From Candidatus Tectimicrobiota bacterium (GTDB lineage: Bacteria; Tectomicrobia; Entotheonellia; Entotheonellales; Entotheonellaceae): a DNA stretch of 64,000 nt. The notes under the pieces were generated by a model. That model saw nothing but the letters and a program-made list of their open reading frames with translations, did not search any database and was not told the origin of the DNA. The translations under genes and the position numbers were made by a program. Of the stretch, positions 59,880 to 64,000 are shown piece by piece. Where the stretch lies: positions 124,001 to 188,000 of the forward strand of contig BPKO01000001.1 in assembly GCA_026005175.1 (NCBI GenBank), in the 5' to 3' direction. Each line of letters begins with the position of its first letter. The stretch's first letter is position 1.

Positions 59880-60552
59880 GGGCGAGTTCCTCCCGGATGA
59901 CGCGCACCAGATCGGCTTCGGGTTGCGCCCCCACGATGCGCCGCTCGTTGATGAACAGCGTGGGGGTGCTGTGGACTTGCAGGCTGCGGCCGTAGTCCCT
60001 GTCTGCCTCGATCAGCCGCTGCATGCGGCCGCTGCGCACGCAGCGCTCGAGCGCCGCCGTGTCAAGGCCAAGCTCGGCAGCAAAGACCACAAGCTGGGGC
60101 AGCGGGTCACGCCATTGTGCCCACTGCGCCTGGCGCGCAAAGAGCAGGTGGTGAAACGGCCAGAACTTCCCCTGCTCGCCGGCGCACAGCGCCGCCTGCG
60201 TGGCCACATAGCTGGTGGCGTTGAGCACAAAGGGGTAAAGCACCAGCTGCACCTCACCCTCGAACTGCTTTAGCGCACGCTCCAACGGCGCCTGGAGCGT
60301 CTGGCAGTGCGGTCACGTGTAGTCAAAAAACTCCTTGACCACCACCGGTGCCCCGGGCGTTCCCCAGGTGTAGTGGTTGGCGATAGCGCCTTGCAGCTTG
60401 GGGGCCACGGCCCGCTGCTGCAAGTGGCGCGCCAGCGCCACCGCCCCAAGTACGGCCAAGAGAATGGCTCCGCCCAGCAGCAAGCGCCGGCGCTGCCAGG
60501 AGGGGGCGGCGCGAGCCTTGGACGGGTGGCGGCCACGGGCTTTCTTGGGCAT
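59857..60552 (-). CDS. Membrane-anchored DsbA-like thiol-disulfide selenoprotein (Sec at UGA 60315-60313)
   Basis: MPKKARGRHPSKARAAPSWQRRRLLLGGAILLAVLGAVALARHLQQ...APVVVKEFFDYT-[UGA]-PHCQTLQAPLERALKQFEGEVQLVLYPF...HSTPTLFINERRIVGAQP; UGA sits exactly at the first Cys of the expected YTCPHC motif. Confidence 0.9.
60277..60300 (-). promoter_or_regulatory. Candidate bacterial SECIS element (DsbA-like gene)
   Basis: ACGCUCCA-[GGCGCCGU]-UGGAGCGU: perfect 8-bp stem, loop begins GG, 20 nt after UGA. Confidence 0.75.
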
Positions 60553-60576
60553 CGCTCCTCCTGGGTGCCGCCGCGA

Positions 60577-61707
60577 CTACTTGCGGCTGGCAAAGTACGC
60601 GTCAATGGTGCGCAAGTGCGGGGTAATGAGTTGCTCGAACTTGAGCATCGCCTCGACCACTTCGCGGTAGAGGTCCATGAGCAGGGCCTGGCGGGCGTCG
60701 CACAGCTGGTGCTTGCGGAACGCCTCCTCGTGGATGGTCTCGGTGATGCTGCCGTCGGCCTGAAAAGCCATGGCGGCCAGCAGGTTGTCGCAGACGATGC
60801 GGTCGCTGCCGGCGGCGTGGCTGGGGTCGAAAATAACGGGCAGGATGGTCTTTTCGCGCGCGTAGCGAATGACGTTGAAGTCCGGCGTGTTGCGGCAGTA
60901 GCCCTCTTTGGCAAAGAGGGTTTTCACGCCGCGCTCGCACAGGACGATGTTGAGGTTGCCCTGGTTGGCCACGTACTCGGCGGCGCTGAACCACTCGGCG
61001 GCCTCGTTGCCAAAGCCGCGCTTGAGCAGCACCGGCTTGCCCGAGCGCCCCACCGCCTCCAGCAAGTCGAAGTCCTGGGCGTGGCGCGTGCCGATCTGGA
61101 ACATGTCGACGTGCTGGGCCAGTTCTTCCACCAGGTTGTGGTCCATCACCTCGCTGACGTAAGGCAGCCCGGTCTCTTCGCGCGCTTCGTCCATGAGCTT
61201 GATGCCGTCCATGCCCAGGCCGCGAAAGTCGGTAGGACGGGTGCGCGGCTTGTAAGCCCCGCCGCGGAGCATGATGCGGTCGACGATGCCGAACTCCTCA
61301 CCGATCTTGCGGGCCGCACGGGCGATGCTGAGCACCTGCTCGCGCGTTTGCACCGTGCAGGGGCCGACGATGAACAGGTGCGGGGCGTTGCCCACCTTGC
61401 GCACGTAGCCGTCGGGGCCCGGAATGCACACGGTACGGCGCTCGCGCTCGACGACGTTACCGTTGCCGCCTTCGACGACGCGGGCGATGTTCTTGTAGTC
61501 GCAGGTGATTCGCCAGCAGTTCACCACCCCGGGCAGCTCCAGGATATAGTCCTGACGGGCAAAGAGCGGCCGGGCATCACCGATGATATGCAGCGTATCG
61601 GAGATGCCACGCCCGTGGATGATGTCCACAAAGACCCCCACTTCGCGGGCCAGCTCTTTGATGTGCTCGACGGTCTGCTCGTGTCCCTTGCGCACCTCGA
61701 TGATCAT
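60577..61707 (-). CDS. 3-deoxy-7-phosphoheptulonate synthase (AroF/DAHP synthase, N-terminal regulatory-like extension)
   Basis: LFIVGPCTVQTREQVLSIARAARKIGE...RGGAYKPRTRPTDFRGLGMDGIKLM...LPVIFDPSHAAGSDRIV. Confidence 0.93.
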   Translation of the reverse strand: MIIEVRKGHEQTVEHIKELAREVGVFVDIIHGRGISDTLHIIGDARPLFARQDYILELPGVVNCWRITCDYKNIARVVEGGNGNVVERERRTVCIPGPDGYVRKVGNAPHLFIVGPCTVQTREQVLSIARAARKIGEEFGIVDRIMLRGGAYKPRTRPTDFRGLGMDGIKLMDEAREETGLPYVSEVMDHNLVEELAQHVDMFQIGTRHAQDFDLLEAVGRSGKPVLLKRGFGNEAAEWFSAAEYVANQGNLNIVLCERGVKTLFAKEGYCRNTPDFNVIRYAREKTILPVIFDPSHAAGSDRIVCDNLLAAMAFQADGSITETIHEEAFRKHQLCDARQALLMDLYREVVEAMLKFEQLITPHLRTIDAYFASRK

Positions 61708-61783
61708 CGCCCTTCCCTTTCCCCAAGAAGACCGGTGTCGGAGTGAGGGCAATTGTAGCGGCTTTGCAAAAAAAAGTCACCAC

Positions 61784-62143
61784 TCAGGCCTGCGGCCGGT
61801 AGGGCCAGCCGGCCTGGAGCATGATGCCGTTGTGGATGAGAAAGCTGCGCACCACGTTGCCGCCAAAGACCTGCTGCCGCCGGTCGCCGGGGAGCTGCTG
61901 CGCAAAGGCGGCAATCTGCGCTGCGAGGCGGCGGCGGCCCGCCGCGTCGATGGCGGTACCCGCCTCGGTGTGGCGCAGGCAGGCGGCAACGAGGGCGTCG
62001 GGGGACTGCCCCACGTAGGCACAGAAGGCGGCCAGCAGGCGCAGGCGCTCCTCGCAGGCCTGCGGCGGCACGCCGGACTGCTGCTGCAGGCCCTGGAGCC
62101 AGGTCTGCACGCTGCGGTAACAGAGCAGCTGTTCCGCGGTCAT
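61784..62143 (-). CDS. Hypothetical protein (integrase SAM-like helical?)
   Basis: MTAEQLLCYRSVQTWLQGLQQQSGVPPQACEERLRLLAAFCAYVGQSPDALVAACLRH; overlaps the nitroreductase stop on the same strand. Confidence 0.5.
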   Translation of the reverse strand: MTAEQLLCYRSVQTWLQGLQQQSGVPPQACEERLRLLAAFCAYVGQSPDALVAACLRHTEAGTAIDAAGRRRLAAQIAAFAQQLPGDRRQQVFGGNVVRSFLIHNGIMLQAGWPYRPQA

Positions 62144-62147
62144 GGCC

Positions 62148-62933
62148 TCACTCCGGCAGGCCGAAGGCCCGCGCCAGCATTTTCACTTCCTCGCGGCGCC
62201 AGGGCAGGGGAGCTGGGGCTTGCAGCATGCGGGCGGCTTTGAGCCGCTCCACCACTGCCGGGTCGCGGTGGAAGGGCTGGCCGTAGCGCCCCTCGAAGTA
62301 AAGCTCGGCAAAAGGCGGCCGCGGCCGCTGGCCCCCAGCTTCCCACGACTCGGCCGGGTAGCCCACCAGCATGGCGTACAGGGGCATCCAGTGGTCAGGC
62401 ACGCCAAAAGCCTCCTTGGCACGCCGGGGCTCAAAAGCGCTCAGGCACGCCCCTAGGCCTTCGTCAAAGGCAGTAAGCAGGGCCTGGCAAATGGCGATGC
62501 CGCAGTCAACGGCCACCGCAGCCACCAGCCGCACCGGGTCGCGGGTGAGGGGCTCGAGGATCTGGGCCCACACCACCTCGTCGACGAACTTGTAGCTCCA
62601 GCCGTGGGTGGCGTTGAGGGCACCGACGTCGATGAGCTCTTTGAGCGTCTGGCCGCGCGAGCGCTGCAAGGCGTGCAGGTCGCCGTAAAAGTAAATGTGC
62701 ACCGGGGCCAGGTCAAGGGTCAGCGCCGAAACGGGCGTTTTGAGGGCTTCGAGCACTTCGGGGGCCAGCTCGTCGCGCTGCACGACGATGGCGCGCAAAA
62801 ACGTGGCATTGACGGCGCACGAGGCGAGCCGTGCCGCCTCAAGGATGGCCTGGATCTTGTCGCGCTCCACGGGCCGGTAAGGCAAGAAATAGCGAATCGA
62901 GCGGCGGCGTCCGATGACTTCTTTGAGCTCCAT
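62148..62933 (-). CDS. Nitroreductase family protein
   Basis: MELKEVIGRRRSIRYFLPYRPVERDKIQAILEAARLA...LTAFDEGLGACLSAFEPRRAKEAFGVPDHWMPLYAMLVGYPAES. Confidence 0.88.
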   Translation of the reverse strand: MELKEVIGRRRSIRYFLPYRPVERDKIQAILEAARLASCAVNATFLRAIVVQRDELAPEVLEALKTPVSALTLDLAPVHIYFYGDLHALQRSRGQTLKELIDVGALNATHGWSYKFVDEVVWAQILEPLTRDPVRLVAAVAVDCGIAICQALLTAFDEGLGACLSAFEPRRAKEAFGVPDHWMPLYAMLVGYPAESWEAGGQRPRPPFAELYFEGRYGQPFHRDPAVVERLKAARMLQAPAPLPWRREEVKMLARAFGLPE

Positions 62934-63094
62934 GCGGTACCATCCTCCTGCAAGCCAACCTGCCCCGCGGCGACTGGGGACCGGGCTCTGGGCCGGCCGC
63001 GGTGCTTCCTAACAGGTTTGCCCGAAGCTGTCAAGGGCGGGCGTGAAGGGCAGCGGTTGCCCCCATCACGGCAATGCTTCAGAGGGAGGCGGTC

Positions 63095-63412
63095 ATGGAG
63101 AGCAAGTACGTGCCCGACTGCAAAGCCTTCGACGCGCAGAAGATGCGCAAAGTCAACCTGTTTGAGACCGAGCGGCTGTTTTGCGACCTCTACTGCTTTG
63201 AGCCCGGCCAGGAGCAAAAAGCGCACACCCATGGCGGTGCCGACAAGATCTACTACGTGCTCGAAGGCCGCGGCACGTTTCACATCGGCGGCGAGAGCCG
63301 GGAGCTGGGGCCCCAGAGCATCGTCATGGCACCGGCAGGGGTGGCGCACGGGGTGGTGAACCCGGGGCCCGAGCGGCTGGTGCTGCTTGTCTACATGGCG
63401 CCCAAACCCTAA
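63095..63412 (+). CDS. Cupin-domain protein
   Basis: FEPGQEQKAHTHGGADKIYYVLEGRGTFHIGGESRELGPQSIVMAPAGVAHGVVNPG. Confidence 0.88.
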   Translation: MESKYVPDCKAFDAQKMRKVNLFETERLFCDLYCFEPGQEQKAHTHGGADKIYYVLEGRGTFHIGGESRELGPQSIVMAPAGVAHGVVNPGPERLVLLVYMAPKP

Positions 63413-63426
63413 GCGGAGGGACAGCG

Positions 63427-64000
63427 ATGACGGTGGCAGAGCGGGCCCTGGCGGCCCTCGACGAGACCGCCTTGGTCACCCTTACCCAGGAGTTGGTGCG
63501 CCTGCGCAGCATCAACCCGCCGGGCGACGAGGCCGCGGTAGCGGCGTACATTGCCGAGCGCCTGCAACGCGCCGGCCTCTTTGCCGAGGTGGTGCCGCAC
63601 CCCGAAGCAGGGCGGGCCAGCGTGGTGGGCGGACTGCGCGGCCGGGGCAACCGCCCGGCCCTGCTGCTGAGCGGGCACCTCGACACGGTGCCGGCAGGAG
63701 AAAGCTGGCAGCGGCCGCCCCTGGCCGCCGAAGTCGACGACGGCAAGCTCTGGGGGCTAGGCAGCAGCGACATGAAGGCAGGGGTGGCGGCAATGCTCGT
63801 GGCGCTGGAGGCCATTCAGCGCAGCGGCGCCACCTTGCAAGGCGACTTGCTCTTTGCCGGCACCGCTGGCGAAGAAGTGGACTCGATGGGGGCCAAGCAG
63901 CTGGTGGCGCAGCAAAAGCTGGGGCGGGTCGGCTTTGTCATCATTGGCGAGCCCACCGCCAACCAGGTCTACACTGCGGAAAAAGGCGTGCTCTGGCTGG
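63427..64000 (+). CDS. M20 family metallopeptidase (ArgE/DapE-like), truncated by right edge
   Basis: Manual translation MTVAERALAALDETALVTLTQELVRLRSINPPGDEAAVAAYIAERLQ...LLLSGHLDTVPAGESWQRPPLAAEVDDGKLWGLGSSDMKAGVAAMLVALEAI; open to window end. Confidence 0.88.
   Translation, partial: MTVAERALAALDETALVTLTQELVRLRSINPPGDEAAVAAYIAERLQRAGLFAEVVPHPEAGRASVVGGLRGRGNRPALLLSGHLDTVPAGESWQRPPLAAEVDDGKLWGLGSSDMKAGVAAMLVALEAIQRSGATLQGDLLFAGTAGEEVDSMGAKQLVAQQKLGRVGFVIIGEPTANQVYTAEKGVLWL

Overview
High-GC bacterial chromosomal window, densely coding and mostly operonic. Main blocks: partial indolepyruvate:ferredoxin oxidoreductase; FabH-like/CoA-binding/MetY; tRNA-Leu and tRNA-Ala; purM; a type II secretion/type IV filament assembly locus (GspE, GspF, pseudopilins, PilM-N-O-P-like proteins, secretin) with an NHL-repeat PilX/GspK-like protein; a signalling cluster (family-5 SBP, two histidine kinases, RR, RR-PAS-GGDEF-EAL); M16 peptidase; TenA-like; SSS transporter; ECH; UspA; YggX; a radical SAM + ATP-grasp pair; a Dpp-type ABC operon; a cyclase-family gene split by an IS630-like element; RND pump; Liv ABC operon; a MauE/DsbA-like/PAP2 group; DAHP synthase; nitroreductase; cupin; partial M20 peptidase. 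The strongest unusual signal is three probable selenoproteins whose in-frame UGA codons look like ordinary stops in the ORF track: (1) a radical SAM protein with a C-U-A-E-P tail, (2) the immediately downstream ATP-grasp protein (GGL-U-SRTLRF), and (3) a DsbA-like protein with a Y-T-U-P-H-C active site. Each UGA is followed by a candidate bacterial SECIS hairpin. Other notable signals: a 1.2-kb foldback (inverted-duplicated) IS630 derivative with a TA target duplication inside a cyclase gene; two sigma-54-type promoter matches framing a hairpin-rich intergenic region; an unusual filament locus; and six genes broken by the same kind of +1 indel, which probably reflects sequence error.
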